A stretch of 64,000 nt of DNA from Flavobacterium soli DSM 19725 (GTDB lineage Bacteria > Bacteroidota > Bacteroidia > Flavobacteriales > Flavobacteriaceae): assembly GCF_000422705.1 (NCBI RefSeq), contig NZ_AUGO01000006.1:336554-400553 (forward strand), written 5' to 3'. A program made the translations under genes and the position numbers. This document shows positions 45,053-54,319 of the stretch, piece by piece. The notes beneath the pieces are model-generated. The model ran no database searches, was not told where the DNA came from, and saw only the letters and a list, made by a program, of their open reading frames with translations. How positions within the stretch are numbered: position 1 is the stretch's first letter; each line of letters opens with the position of its first letter.

Positions 45053-45511
45053 CTATATGGGTTTATATATAAGTATCTTATTTTTAAACTTTAAACTCTT
45101 TCCATATTTTTTTTTAAAATCTTGAATGAGGTTGTTCACATCACTTCCAGATTTAGGAAACTTTGAACTTACTACAAAACCAAAACGCTTGTCTTTTGGA
45201 ATTTTTATTATATTTTCTTCAAAATAGGTAATAGTGTTTATTATTTGCTTTTTAGCTTGTTCAACATCACTACCTTTTAACTCAACAAAATAAAATTCAT
45301 CATTCAAATTTCTTATAAATCCAAAATCACATTTTTTTTCTTGATTATTAACGATAAGACAATTATCAATTCTCATTTTAATAAAATTTTCTTTTGAATC
45401 TATTTCAAACTTTTTGCCTTTCTCATTAGCTACTTTATTATTTACACAACAATCATTATTTTGACAAGATTGCTTATGTGATTCAATAAGTTCATTATAA
45501 TTACTGTGCAT
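45053..45511 (-). CDS. PD-(D/E)xK nuclease-like protein, partner of the ATPase
   Basis: A 152-residue protein not in any family I can name. Residues 60-90 read KCDFGFIRN, then FYFVELKGSDVEQAKKQI: an Asp (62), a strand, then Glu77-x-Lys79 and Gln85, which is the PD-(D/E)xK endonuclease core pattern. The N-terminus has a His/Cys cluster (H12, C16, C21, C22) that might bind metal. The gene overlaps the upstream ATPase gene by 11 bases and is co-oriented, so the two are almost certainly translated together. The DNA is more A/T-rich than the flanks by eye. Nuclease activity is inferred only from the motif. Confidence 0.7.
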   Translation of the reverse strand: MHSNYNELIESHKQSCQNNDCCVNNKVANEKGKKFEIDSKENFIKMRIDNCLIVNNQEKKCDFGFIRNLNDEFYFVELKGSDVEQAKKQIINTITYFEENIIKIPKDKRFGFVVSSKFPKSGSDVNNLIQDFKKKYGKSLKFKNKILIYKPI

Positions 45512-46661
45512 ATCTTAAATCTGTTAGTTTATCAAATTCAACAGAAATAATATCAGAAACACTGTCTATTACATTCGTGTCTATACTTTTAAATTCTTTA
45601 TTTTTGATAGAATAGACTTTCCCATTTTTTACTTCATAAACTGAGATATCGTTATAATCAATCCAATTGCTTTCAGGAACTATTGCATTTATTTCTTCTT
45701 TTAAATCAGGATGTTCATTAAAGGTATTTTTGGCCAACATTAAAGTGTCTAATGAGGATAAAACATAAGGGCTATGAGTAGTAAAAATAATTTTATGACT
45801 CTTATTTTTTATTTTCCCAATTAAGTAATCTATCAATTTTTTTTGCTTTACTGGGAAAAGGTTCAATTCAGGTTCTTCAATAATAAATGATTTATTATAA
45901 TCACCTTCATATTTATTGGTTTCATATTCAATTACTAATAATAATGGAACTAATGACTGAATACCACTTGATGATTGGCTCAAAAGCAATCTTGTCTTAT
46001 TGAGAATTATTTCATCATTACCATTATTAAAATTGTAGTCTAAATCAAATTTTTTATAACTAGAGGAATTAATCTCTTTTCTAGCAACTTCATATTTTGA
46101 TGCAAAATCTTTATAACACTCAGGTAATGCAACATTATTAGCCCACAACCCCGAGAGAGAATTATTTATTAATGAAAATAATATTCTTTCAGCCGGGATA
46201 TAAGTTGAATACATATTAACTAAAGATAATTCTAAAGCCTTTTCAATAAAACTATTTTTATCAAGTTCTAAAAATTTAGCCTCAGGAGTTTCTTTTATAA
46301 ACTTTTCTATAACAGATTCTACTATACTTTCAATTCGTTCTAAATTTTTTTTCTTTGTCTCAGCATCAACAAGAACTATTTGATTATCAATTAATTCTAA
46401 TAATTTATTATTACCGTCATAATAAGCAATTTTTGCTTTGCTAGTGTTGAATTCTATATTAAATTTTTTTAATTCTCCAGCAAAATCAATACTCTCATTT
46501 TTTTTTGTTGATAAGATTAAAAAACTATCTCTAAATATTGAAACCAATTTAGCCAAAACACTTTTCCCTGTCGAAGTATCGCCAATAAAGACAACATATT
46601 TAGTTAGCTCGATTTCTGCTTTTTTTATAGGTCCGAAATTTCTAACAATTAATTTTTCCAT
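45501..46661 (-). CDS. ABC/AAA_15-type ATPase (OLD-like, without Toprim)
   Basis: A 386-residue ATPase of the SMC/ABC-like class used in many bacterial defence and repair systems. It begins EKLIVRNFGPIKKAEIEL, has Walker A GDTSTGKS (27-34), a long insert (about 50-200), an ABC-type signature SQSSSGIQS (228-236), Walker B FIIEEPE (259-265) and the switch His in TTHSPY (294-299). The C-terminus (about 310-386) has no Toprim nuclease, unlike OLD or GajA proteins; instead the nuclease-like function is in the next gene. It starts 30 bases beyond the dnaK terminator. Confidence 0.85.
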   Translation of the reverse strand: MEKLIVRNFGPIKKAEIELTKYVVFIGDTSTGKSVLAKLVSIFRDSFLILSTKKNESIDFAGELKKFNIEFNTSKAKIAYYDGNNKLLELIDNQIVLVDAETKKKNLERIESIVESVIEKFIKETPEAKFLELDKNSFIEKALELSLVNMYSTYIPAERILFSLINNSLSGLWANNVALPECYKDFASKYEVARKEINSSSYKKFDLDYNFNNGNDEIILNKTRLLLSQSSSGIQSLVPLLLVIEYETNKYEGDYNKSFIIEEPELNLFPVKQKKLIDYLIGKIKNKSHKIIFTTHSPYVLSSLDTLMLAKNTFNEHPDLKEEINAIVPESNWIDYNDISVYEVKNGKVYSIKNKEFKSIDTNVIDSVSDIISVEFDKLTDLRYAQ

Positions 46662-46689
46662 CTTCTTGATTTATGTAGTGTAAAGATAT

Positions 46690-46720
46690 AAAAAAAGCGA
46701 ACCAATTAAAGTTCGCTTTT
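46690..46720 (-). terminator. Rho-independent terminator after dnaK
   Basis: Arms AAAAGCGAAC and GTTCGCTTTT with an 8-base loop and T-run on the minus strand, 20 bases past the dnaK stop. It separates dnaK from the ATPase-nuclease cassette, which therefore needs its own promoter; TATCTTTA at 46680-46687 (minus) is a possible -7 box. Confidence 0.8.
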
Positions 46721-46740
46721 CTATATATAAAAGTGTTTTA

Positions 46741-48630
46741 TTATTTCACTTCTTCGTAGTCAACGTCTTGAACGTTATCTCCTTGAGCTTCACCTTGTGG
46801 TTGAGCATCTTGAGCTTGTTGTCCAGCTTCACCTTGAGCATACATTGCTTCAGTAGCTGTTTTCCAAGCTGCATTGATGTTGTCAAGCGCTTTTTGAATT
46901 GCAGGAAGATCTTGGTTTTCGTGAGCTAATCTCAATTCTGTTAAAGATTGCTCAATAGAAACTTTATGTCCATCAGTTAATTTATCACCAAGTTCTTTCA
47001 ATTGACTTTCTGTTTGGAAAATCATAGAATCAGCTTCGTTTAATTTCTCTGCTTTTTCTCTTGCAATTTTATCTGCATCAGCATTTGCTTCAGCATCTTT
47101 TTTCATTCTTTCGATTTCTTCAGCTGTCAAACCAGAAGAAGCTTCGATACGGATATCGTGAGATTTTCCAGTTCCTTTGTCTGTTGCAGAAACTTTGATG
47201 ATACCATTAGCATCAATATCAAAAGTTACTTCAATTTGTGGAACTCCTCTTGGTGCTGGTGGAATACCATCCAAGTGGAAACGACCGATAGTTTTGTTAT
47301 CAACCGCCATTGCTCTTTCTCCTTGCAATACGTGGATTTCAACTGTTGGTTGAGAATCTGCAGCAGTAGAGAATACTTGCGATTTTTTAGTTGGGATCGT
47401 TGTGTTAGCCTCAATTAATTTTGTCAAAACACCACCCATAGTTTCAATTCCTAAAGATAAAGGTGTAACGTCAAGCAACAATACATCTTTTACATCTCCA
47501 GAAAGTACACCACCTTGGATTGCAGCACCAATTGCTACAACTTCGTCAGGGTTAACACCTTTTGAAGCTTTTTTACCAAAGAATTTTTCAACTTCGTCAG
47601 CAATTCTTGGCATACGTGTAGAACCTCCAACAAGGATTACTTCGTCAATGTCAGATGTAGAAAGACCTGCATCTTTTAACGCTTTAGCAACTGGCTCCAT
47701 AGAACGTTTTACTAAAGAATCTGTCAATTGCTCAAATTTAGAACGTGACAATTTTTTAACCAAGTGTTTTGGTCCTGAAGCCGTAGCTGTTACGTAAGGC
47801 AAGTTGATTTCTGTTTCAGCAGAAGATGACAACTCGATTTTTGCTTTTTCAGCAGCTTCTTTCAAACGTTGCAATGACATTGGATCAAGACGCAAGTCAA
47901 TACCTTCTTCAGATTTGAATTCGTCTGCCAACCAGTCAATGATAGTTTGGTCAAAATCATCTCCACCTAAGTGAGTATCTCCATTTGTTGACAATACTTC
48001 GAAAACTCCGTCTCCTAATTCAAGGATTGAGATATCAAAAGTACCACCACCTAAATCGTAAACTGCGATTTTTTGATCAGTTCCTTTTTTATCCAAACCG
48101 TAAGCTAAAGCTGCAGCTGTAGGCTCATTGATAATACGCATTACTTTCAAACCAGCAATTTCACCAGCTTCTTTTGTAGCCTGACGTTGAGCATCGTTAA
48201 AGTAAGCTGGAACAGTGATAACCGCTTCAGTAACGGTTTGACCTAAATAGTCTTCAGCCGTTTTTTTCATTTTTTGAAGTGTCATTGCTGACAATTCTTG
48301 TGCAGTATATAAACGACCGTCAATATCAACACGTGGTGTATTGTTGTCTCCTTTTACTACATTATAAGGTACTCTTTTTGCTTCTGCTGTAGTTTCTGAG
48401 AAACTGTGTCCCATGAAACGTTTGATAGAAGCAATAGTTTTTGTAGGATTGGTTACCGCCTGTCTTTTAGCAGGATCTCCTACTTTAATTTCTCCACCTT
48501 CTACAAAAGCGATGATAGATGGCGTTGTTCTTTTTCCTTCCGAGTTAGGGATTACCACTGCCTCGTTACCTTCCATTACAGAAACGCAAGAGTTTGTTGT
48601 TCCTAAATCGATTCCAATTATTTTACCCAT
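46741..48630 (-). CDS. dnaK: Molecular chaperone DnaK (Hsp70)
   Basis: A 629-residue Hsp70 that binds exposed hydrophobic segments of client proteins under ATP control, with DnaJ and GrpE. The N-terminal ATPase has [16 protein letters not shown] (5-20), [15 protein letters not shown] (about 143-157) and the second phosphate motif [14 protein letters not shown] (about 191-204); the hydrophobic [14 protein letters not shown] linker starts the substrate domain (about 387), and the lid ends in a Gln/Gly-rich tail with the usual acidic DVDYEEVK. dnaJ and grpE are not adjacent. Confidence 0.98.
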   Translation of the reverse strand: MGKIIGIDLGTTNSCVSVMEGNEAVVIPNSEGKRTTPSIIAFVEGGEIKVGDPAKRQAVTNPTKTIASIKRFMGHSFSETTAEAKRVPYNVVKGDNNTPRVDIDGRLYTAQELSAMTLQKMKKTAEDYLGQTVTEAVITVPAYFNDAQRQATKEAGEIAGLKVMRIINEPTAAALAYGLDKKGTDQKIAVYDLGGGTFDISILELGDGVFEVLSTNGDTHLGGDDFDQTIIDWLADEFKSEEGIDLRLDPMSLQRLKEAAEKAKIELSSSAETEINLPYVTATASGPKHLVKKLSRSKFEQLTDSLVKRSMEPVAKALKDAGLSTSDIDEVILVGGSTRMPRIADEVEKFFGKKASKGVNPDEVVAIGAAIQGGVLSGDVKDVLLLDVTPLSLGIETMGGVLTKLIEANTTIPTKKSQVFSTAADSQPTVEIHVLQGERAMAVDNKTIGRFHLDGIPPAPRGVPQIEVTFDIDANGIIKVSATDKGTGKSHDIRIEASSGLTAEEIERMKKDAEANADADKIAREKAEKLNEADSMIFQTESQLKELGDKLTDGHKVSIEQSLTELRLAHENQDLPAIQKALDNINAAWKTATEAMYAQGEAGQQAQDAQPQGEAQGDNVQDVDYEEVK

Positions 48631-48664
48631 TTTATTATATTTAATTTTAGTTTTTTATTTGTTT

Positions 48665-48672
48665 CAAACTTA
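48665..48672 (-). promoter_or_regulatory. Putative -7 promoter box of dnaK (TAAGTTTG)
   Basis: TAAGTTTG on the minus strand, 34 bases before the dnaK ATG, fits TAnnTTTG. No CIRCE-type inverted repeat is visible nearby. The rest of the 48631-48980 gap holds the repeat element at 48811-48907 and nothing coding. Confidence 0.5.
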
Positions 48673-48810
48673 TTCGTCTAAAAGCAATGACTGTGCCATG
48701 AGAAAAAAACTATGGAAATTGTCAGTTTTGAAGTGACTGACTTTATTAAATATGACAAGATGACATTTTGAACCGTCTTTTTTTAATGACAAAGATTGGC
48801 AAAATGTTTA

Positions 48811-48907
48811 TCCCGAAGTTTCGGGAGAAGCCTAAAGTTTTTAGACTAACCCCCGACTGGAGGGAAAATGGTATAAATAAATGCCAAAGTGATGTTTCTA
48901 AAAAAAT
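48811..48907 (+). repeat. Dispersed intergenic element upstream of dnaK
   Basis: Begins with TCCCGAAGTTTCGGGA (48811-48826), then AGAAGCCTAAAGTTTTTAG, CCGACTGGAGGGAAAATGG and AAATGCCAAAGTGATGTTTC. All blocks have counterparts in the same order in the element upstream of rpsA (minus strand) and, in part, between the msrB genes. Confidence 0.7.
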
Positions 48908-48980
48908 TACCATATGAGGCATTTAAGGACATATAAATTTTATGTTAAATTTAATACGTTTACTTACTTCAACAACCTAT

Positions 48981-49220
48981 TTAATTGTCAGTTGGTTTAT
49001 CAAGAAACTTTATCTCACCAACTTCAAACGATTTAACCGTCCCATCTTCTAATTCAACAATTGCACTAATGCCTTTATCTTTTCCTTCTTCATAATGTTC
49101 CCAACAATGAAAATATCCATTTGCGTACGTTGGTTCAATGAATTTCCATAACCTTCTTCCTGTATCGTCTGACAATTGTTTCCTCTTTGTCAACTGAACT
49201 TCAACTTTTCTTAATTTCAT
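48981..49220 (-). CDS. Small hypothetical protein (79 residues)
   Basis: A 79-residue soluble protein starting MKLRKVEVQLTKRKQLSDD with a GYFHCWEHYEEG centre and an acidic C-terminal half (IVELEDGTVKSFEVGEIKFLD) that looks like a small beta-barrel. The DGTV...FEVGEIKFLD ending resembles proteins that bind near other enzymes, but I do not recognise the family. It stands alone between repeat-rich DNA and an empty 283-base gap. Confidence 0.6.
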   Translation of the reverse strand: MKLRKVEVQLTKRKQLSDDTGRRLWKFIEPTYANGYFHCWEHYEEGKDKGISAIVELEDGTVKSFEVGEIKFLDKPTDN

Positions 49221-49503
49221 GACTTACTATATTAAATTATTGAAAGCCAAAGATAATTTATTTCATCTATTAAAACAAACAAAATAATAGAAAAAATCTA
49301 TAGTAAGTTTTTTCTTAAAAATAAAAATGTACATTATCGAATATTTTATACTTACGAAAGGTAAAGGCAATTTTAGAGCTATCCTTTTAAGTTAAATACA
49401 AATTTTAAAAATCACTTGTACTAAACTATGATTCGTATTCAGCCCATTTCTTTCTAACTTTATTTACAAAAAGAAGTGTGCAGCTTAAACCATGATAAAA
49501 TAT

Positions 49504-50613
49504 TCAAGGAGCAAAAACCAAACAAACTGGTGAACATACTTCGATTTTTTTACCAGTATCCGTGAGCTTTCCTGTTTTGATATCGCGCTTGAAAATAATG
49601 ATGTCGCTGGTGTACTGATGTGCGACAAGCAGGAAATTTCCAGACGGATCGATGGCAAAATTTCTCGGACCTTCACCACCTGTTTTCATAAAAAACTTGA
49701 AGTTCAGCTTCCCGTTTGGTTGTATTTCGAAAGCTGTAATATCGTTTGCATCACCTCTATTTGTGGCATACAGGAATTTTCCGTCAGGTGAAATATGGAT
49801 GTCAGCGGCACTTGTCTCGCCTTTGTAATCGTTGTCGACAATTTGGGCTTCTTCGAGTTTGAGAAGCTGCTCATTTTGATAGGCAAAAACCGTGATGGTC
49901 CCGTCGAGTTCTTGAAGCAGATAGGCAAATTTCGCGTTTGGACTAAAGGTAAGATGTCTTGGTCCACTTCCTCTTTTTACACCGATGCTGTCCTTTATTT
50001 CAAGAATATTGGTTTCAGAATCAGGGTTGTATTTGTACATATAAATCTTGTCTGTTCCTAAATCGTTCGCCAAAACATATTTTTTGTCGGGTGTAAATTG
50101 CACCATGTGAACGTGTGGAGCTTCCTGGCGTTGGGGATTTCGGCTTTTTCCCTTGTGTTGGATGATTTGCTTGGCTTCGGTCAGACCGCCTTTTGCATCT
50201 TTTTTGAAAACCGAAATATTGCCACCCGAATAATTGGCGGTAATTACGTTTTTAGTGTCATTTAATAGGTAACAGGGATCGGCTCCACCTGCATTTTGAG
50301 TATTGACTGGAGTTAATGTTCCTTTTTTTGGATTGAAACCGAAAGTACTGACTTTACTGTCGCTACCATTTTCATTAACACTGTACACAAATTTATTATC
50401 TTCTGAAACAGCAAGAAAACTTGGATTTACTACTTTTTCGGTTGACGCTTTTAGTTTAAAATCGGCCGTTTCAGTATTGAAATCATACACATAAATGCCT
50501 TTGCTTTCGCAAGATTTGGTGTAGGTTCCCACAATTAGATTGACGCTTTTTTGTTGGGCCAATATGCTTTTTGACATTAAAAGGATGATTACTATAAAGG
50601 AAAACTTTTTCAT
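49504..50613 (-). CDS. Lactonase family protein (6-phosphogluconolactonase-type beta-propeller), secreted
   Basis: A 369-residue protein of the lactonase/YbhE seven-bladed propeller family. Start chosen at 50613, giving a signal peptide MKKFSFIVIILLMSKSILAQ; the longer upstream frame lacks support. The opening NLIVGTYTKSCESKGIYVYDF and repeated NPSFLAVSEDNKFVYSVNE and APHVHMVQFTPDKKYVLANDLGTD motifs are typical. With a signal peptide it is unlikely to be the cytosolic pentose-phosphate enzyme; periplasmic lactone hydrolysis is the likelier role. Confidence 0.9.
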   Translation of the reverse strand: MKKFSFIVIILLMSKSILAQQKSVNLIVGTYTKSCESKGIYVYDFNTETADFKLKASTEKVVNPSFLAVSEDNKFVYSVNENGSDSKVSTFGFNPKKGTLTPVNTQNAGGADPCYLLNDTKNVITANYSGGNISVFKKDAKGGLTEAKQIIQHKGKSRNPQRQEAPHVHMVQFTPDKKYVLANDLGTDKIYMYKYNPDSETNILEIKDSIGVKRGSGPRHLTFSPNAKFAYLLQELDGTITVFAYQNEQLLKLEEAQIVDNDYKGETSAADIHISPDGKFLYATNRGDANDITAFEIQPNGKLNFKFFMKTGGEGPRNFAIDPSGNFLLVAHQYTSDIIIFKRDIKTGKLTDTGKKIEVCSPVCLVFAP

Positions 50614-50737
50614 TTTTATAAATTTATGGAAAACAAAAATAGGTTTTTGTGCGTTTGAAACCACAACCTGATAACGGCTTTTGCAAATTTTTATGATTTA
50701 AAATTTAAAATTTAAATGGTAAAAAAATAAAAAGTAG

Positions 50738-50745
50738 TATTTTTG
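50738..50745 (+). promoter_or_regulatory. Putative -7 promoter box (TATTTTTG) of the BatA operon
   Basis: TATTTTTG fits TAnnTTTG and is 57 bases before the ATG at 50803. It would drive the four-gene operon 50803-54967. Confidence 0.45.
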
Positions 50746-50802
50746 ACAGCAGTTCAGTGAACTCCACTGACAGTAATGCTTTTGAAGTAAATTTAAATCG
50801 GA

Positions 50803-52731
50803 ATGCAGTTTAAACATCCAGAAATTCTTTATTTTCTTTTTCTCCTTCTCATTCCAATTCTGGTTCATTTATTTCAATTAAGACGCTTCAAAAAAGAATA
50901 TTTCACGAATGTTCGCTTCCTTAAAGAACTTTCCATACAAACTAGAAAAAGTTCCAAACTCAAAAAATGGCTACTTCTTGCTACAAGGCTTTTGATTTTG
51001 GCGTGTATTGTTTTGGCTTTTGCACAACCTTTTTTCAAGGCAAAAGACAGTAACAATACGACAAACGAAATGTACATCATTTTGGATAATTCGTTCAGCA
51101 TGCAAGCCAAAGGACAAAAAGGCGAATTGCTAAAAAGAGCCGTTGAAGATGTATTGGAACATGCTCCAGAAAACCAGACCTTTTCATTGATTACGAATTC
51201 TGAAACGTTTTGGAACACCGATGTAAAATCAATTCAAAAGGAACTTCAGAACCTGAAATACAGTGCTTTTCCATTTCAATTGGAAAGCCTGATGGCGAAG
51301 GTAAAATCGCGAAAGTCTCCTTATAATAAGGATGTAATTATTATTTCAGATGCTGTTGGTTTGGAAGCCAAGGACCTGAAAAGTATCAGTCCGGAGTTCA
51401 ATACTTATTTTATTAATCCGAAAAGTGAACAGAAAAATAATATTTCTATCGATAGCGTTTTTATCGAAAATACATTGGATAATTTCTATGAAATTGGTGT
51501 AAAATTATCCGCTTATGGCGAAAATTCCGCAGAAACGCCAATTGCCATTTACAACAATAAAAAGCTGATTGCTAAAACGTTGGTTCAATCTGAAGAAAAA
51601 CAAAAAACCATCAACTTTACGATTCCAAAGGAAGATTTCCATGGTTATGCTTCGGTTTCGGATAATTCTTTGGAATATGACAATCAGTTGTTTTTCAGCA
51701 TTACAAAACCAGAAAAAACAAATGTAATCAGTATTGGAAGTGCTGAAAAAAACCAGTTTCTTTCTAAAATTTATACCGAAAAAGAATTTACCTATTCTAA
51801 TTTTGAGCTGAATGCTTTAGATTATAATCTGCTTGAAAAACAAGATGCAATTGTGCTGAACGAGTTAAAGGAAATTCCGCAGGCTTTGCAAACTACCTTG
51901 AAATCGTTTATTGAAAAAGGCGGAAATGTGGTGCTGATTCCTTCAGAAGAAAGTTCAATTTCAAACTTGAACAGTTTTGTTTCAAATTTTGGAAACATCC
52001 AATTTAAAACTTTACAGAATACAGAAAAGACAATCACTAAAATTGCTTTCAATCATCCGCTTTACGCAAGTGTTTTCGAAAAGAAAATTGATAATTTTCA
52101 GTATCCAAATACTAAGATTGGATTTCAAGTTGCATCAAATTCTCCAGCTGTTTTGGGCTATTCGGATCAAAGTGCGTTTCTAACTGCTTTACAAAACCAA
52201 GTGGCTTCGCTTTATGTTTTTTCGGCTCCGATAAACAAAGCAAACAGCAACTTTCAGAATTCCCCTTTGATTGTTCCAACATTTTATAATATGGCTCAAA
52301 GTAGTCAGAAAACGGGTATTTCGGCTATAAAAATCGGAAACAACAATCCTGTTTTAATTGATGCTTTGATGACAAAAGACGAAATCGTTTCGGTAAAAAA
52401 TGCTGATGAAAATTTTGTTCCAGTTCAGCAGATTTTAAATAATAAAGTTAAACTGACCTTTAACGATTATCCTAAATTGGCAGGAAATTTTGGTATCTAC
52501 AAAAAAGACGAACTATTAAAAAATATAAGTTTCAATTATGACCGAACCGAAAGTGATGTCACTTCCGCAAATAGTGATTTGCTTGATGACTACAAAGTAA
52601 TTGATTCCATTGAAACCGTATTTGACACCCTACAAACCGACCGAACAAATAATGAAATCTGGAAATGGTTTCTATTCCTAACACTACTCTTTTTAATCAC
52701 TGAATTATTTATTCAAAAATTTGTAAAATGA
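50803..52731 (+). CDS. BatA-domain (aerotolerance N-terminal) VWA-like membrane protein
   Basis: A 642-residue protein: the BatA double-transmembrane N-terminal domain (about residues 8-25 and 56-76, starting FKHPEILYFLFLLLIPILVH), a von Willebrand A-like domain with MIDAS motif DNSFS (95-99), a central region, and a last transmembrane helix at about 620-637 (FLFLTLLFLITELFI). Such proteins are widespread in Bacteroidota without established function. Its stop codon overlaps the start of the dihydroorotase-like gene (ATGA), showing translational coupling. Confidence 0.88.
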   Translation: MQFKHPEILYFLFLLLIPILVHLFQLRRFKKEYFTNVRFLKELSIQTRKSSKLKKWLLLATRLLILACIVLAFAQPFFKAKDSNNTTNEMYIILDNSFSMQAKGQKGELLKRAVEDVLEHAPENQTFSLITNSETFWNTDVKSIQKELQNLKYSAFPFQLESLMAKVKSRKSPYNKDVIIISDAVGLEAKDLKSISPEFNTYFINPKSEQKNNISIDSVFIENTLDNFYEIGVKLSAYGENSAETPIAIYNNKKLIAKTLVQSEEKQKTINFTIPKEDFHGYASVSDNSLEYDNQLFFSITKPEKTNVISIGSAEKNQFLSKIYTEKEFTYSNFELNALDYNLLEKQDAIVLNELKEIPQALQTTLKSFIEKGGNVVLIPSEESSISNLNSFVSNFGNIQFKTLQNTEKTITKIAFNHPLYASVFEKKIDNFQYPNTKIGFQVASNSPAVLGYSDQSAFLTALQNQVASLYVFSAPINKANSNFQNSPLIVPTFYNMAQSSQKTGISAIKIGNNNPVLIDALMTKDEIVSVKNADENFVPVQQILNNKVKLTFNDYPKLAGNFGIYKKDELLKNISFNYDRTESDVTSANSDLLDDYKVIDSIETVFDTLQTDRTNNEIWKWFLFLTLLFLITELFIQKFVK

Positions 52732-53984
52732 ACCTGATCATCCGAGACGCAAAAATTATTGATGCTAAGAGTCCTTTCAACAAGAAAATTGTTGATATTG
52801 AAATTTCTGACGGAATTATCAAGACAATTGGTTCAAACCTTGAAAATAAAAATAATACGAAGGAATTGAAACTAGATAATCTTCACGTTTCACAAGGCTG
52901 GTTTGACAGCAGTGTTTCCCTTGGAGAGCCTGGTTTTGAAGATAGAGAAACAATTCTTCACGGTTTGAATGTGGCAGGAAAAAGTGGTTTTACTGGAATT
53001 GCCTTGCAGCCTAACTCCTTCCCGATTATCGATAATCAATCGCAAGTTAGTTTTGTAAAATCTAAGGCAAATAATCTTGCTACAGAACTTTTTCCAATTG
53101 GAGCTTTGACCAAAAACAGTGAAGGAAAAGATTTGGCCGAACTTTTTGACATGAAAAATGCAGGAGCTGTCGCATTTGGAGATTATAATAAAAATTTAGA
53201 TAATGCTAATTTGTTGAAAATCGCCTTGCAATATGTTCAAGATTTTGATGGTTTGGTAATCGCTTATAGTCAGGATACAAACATTAAAGGAAGCGGTGTT
53301 GCTAATGAAGGAATAGTTGCAACAAGACTTGGGTTGAAAGGTATTCCGGCTCTTGCCGAAGAATTGCAAATCGCTAGAAACCTTTTTATTTTAGAATATA
53401 CAAGTGGAAAATTACACATTCCGACGATTTCTACTGCAAAATCAGTCCAGTTGATTAAAGAAGCTAAAGCGAAAGGCTTACAAGTGACGTGTAGTGTTGC
53501 AGTTCATCACTTGGTTTTAACCGATGAAAAACTAGAAGAGTTTGACACCCGTTTTAAAGTAACACCACCACTTCGAACCGAAACTGATCGAAAAGCCTTA
53601 ATCAAAGGTGTAAAAGATGGCACGATTGATATGATTACATCCGACCATAATCCGATGGATATCGAACATAAAAAGATGGAATTTGATTTGGCAAAAAATG
53701 GAACTGTCGGTTTGGAAAGTGCCTTCGGAGCTTTGATGACGGTTTTACCATTAGAAATTATAGTTGAAAAATTAACTTCAGGTAAGAATATTTTTTCAAT
53801 TGAAAATCAATCAATTGAAGAAAACAAAAAAGCAAACTTAACTTTGTTTTCTCCAGAAGAAGAATGGATTTTTGAAAAGAAAGACATCATTTCAAAATCT
53901 AAAAATTCAGCCTTTATCGGAACCAAAATGAAAGGAAAAGTATTTGGAATTTACAACCAAGAAAAATTAAATATTTACAAATAA
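52728..53984 (+). CDS. Dihydroorotase-like amidohydrolase, probably non-catalytic
   Basis: A 418-residue class I dihydroorotase homologue (PyrC/PyrX-like). The fold markers are present (GFTGIALQPNSFP about 87-99, a VAVHHLVLTDE segment about 256, TSDHNPMDIEHKK about 300), but the metal-binding HxH of the DxHVHxREPG motif is replaced by DSSVSLGEPG (60-69), and the usual LHIAHxST histidine is a threonine (LHIPTIST). Active enzymes need these for zinc. It is therefore more like the inactive PyrC' subunits that help aspartate transcarbamoylase; this role is inference. Overlaps the upstream BatA gene by 4 bases. Confidence 0.88.
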   Translation: MNLIIRDAKIIDAKSPFNKKIVDIEISDGIIKTIGSNLENKNNTKELKLDNLHVSQGWFDSSVSLGEPGFEDRETILHGLNVAGKSGFTGIALQPNSFPIIDNQSQVSFVKSKANNLATELFPIGALTKNSEGKDLAELFDMKNAGAVAFGDYNKNLDNANLLKIALQYVQDFDGLVIAYSQDTNIKGSGVANEGIVATRLGLKGIPALAEELQIARNLFILEYTSGKLHIPTISTAKSVQLIKEAKAKGLQVTCSVAVHHLVLTDEKLEEFDTRFKVTPPLRTETDRKALIKGVKDGTIDMITSDHNPMDIEHKKMEFDLAKNGTVGLESAFGALMTVLPLEIIVEKLTSGKNIFSIENQSIEENKKANLTLFSPEEEWIFEKKDIISKSKNSAFIGTKMKGKVFGIYNQEKLNIYK

Positions 53985-53993
53985 TTGAAAAGC

Positions 53994-54317
53994 ATGAATA
54001 GTATCGAAGAAGGGAAAAACATTGCCATTGTAAGTTATATTACCATAATTGGTTCGGTAATCGCCTTGATTATGAACAGCGAAAAGAAAAATGCATTTGC
54101 CTATTTCCACATTCGTCAGGCCTTGGGCATTTTTATTACGTTTTTTGCTTTTGGCTATTTTATTGGTTATTTTGATAGCTGGATGATCACTTCAGCCTTT
54201 TGGGTTTTTATTTTTATCTTGTGGATTTATGGGTTTTTAGGAGCCTTGGAAGGAAAAATGAGAGTCGTTCCGATTGTTGGAGAATTATACCAGAAACTTT
54301 TTAAAGGAATACAATAA
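53994..54317 (+). CDS. DUF4870-like small membrane protein
   Basis: A 107-residue protein with three hydrophobic segments (about 12-27, 40-58 and 64-85). The EKKNAFAYFHIRQALGIF block near residue 30 is the DUF4870/Tic20-like signature. I start at ATG 53994 rather than the TTG at 53985. It is followed with a 2-base gap by the esterase gene, so it is mid-operon. Function unknown. Confidence 0.85.
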   Translation: MNSIEEGKNIAIVSYITIIGSVIALIMNSEKKNAFAYFHIRQALGIFITFFAFGYFIGYFDSWMITSAFWVFIFILWIYGFLGALEGKMRVVPIVGELYQKLFKGIQ

Positions 54318-54319
54318 AC

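Noticed and set aside
45053..46661. Direct identification of the ATPase-nuclease pair as PARIS or Gabija
   Set aside because: The small partner has an ExK nuclease core rather than Toprim/DUF4435 or UvrD-like features, and the ATPase lacks a Toprim domain.
47402..47797. 131-codon antisense frame within dnaK
   Set aside because: A shadow of dnaK codon pattern with no recognisable protein features.
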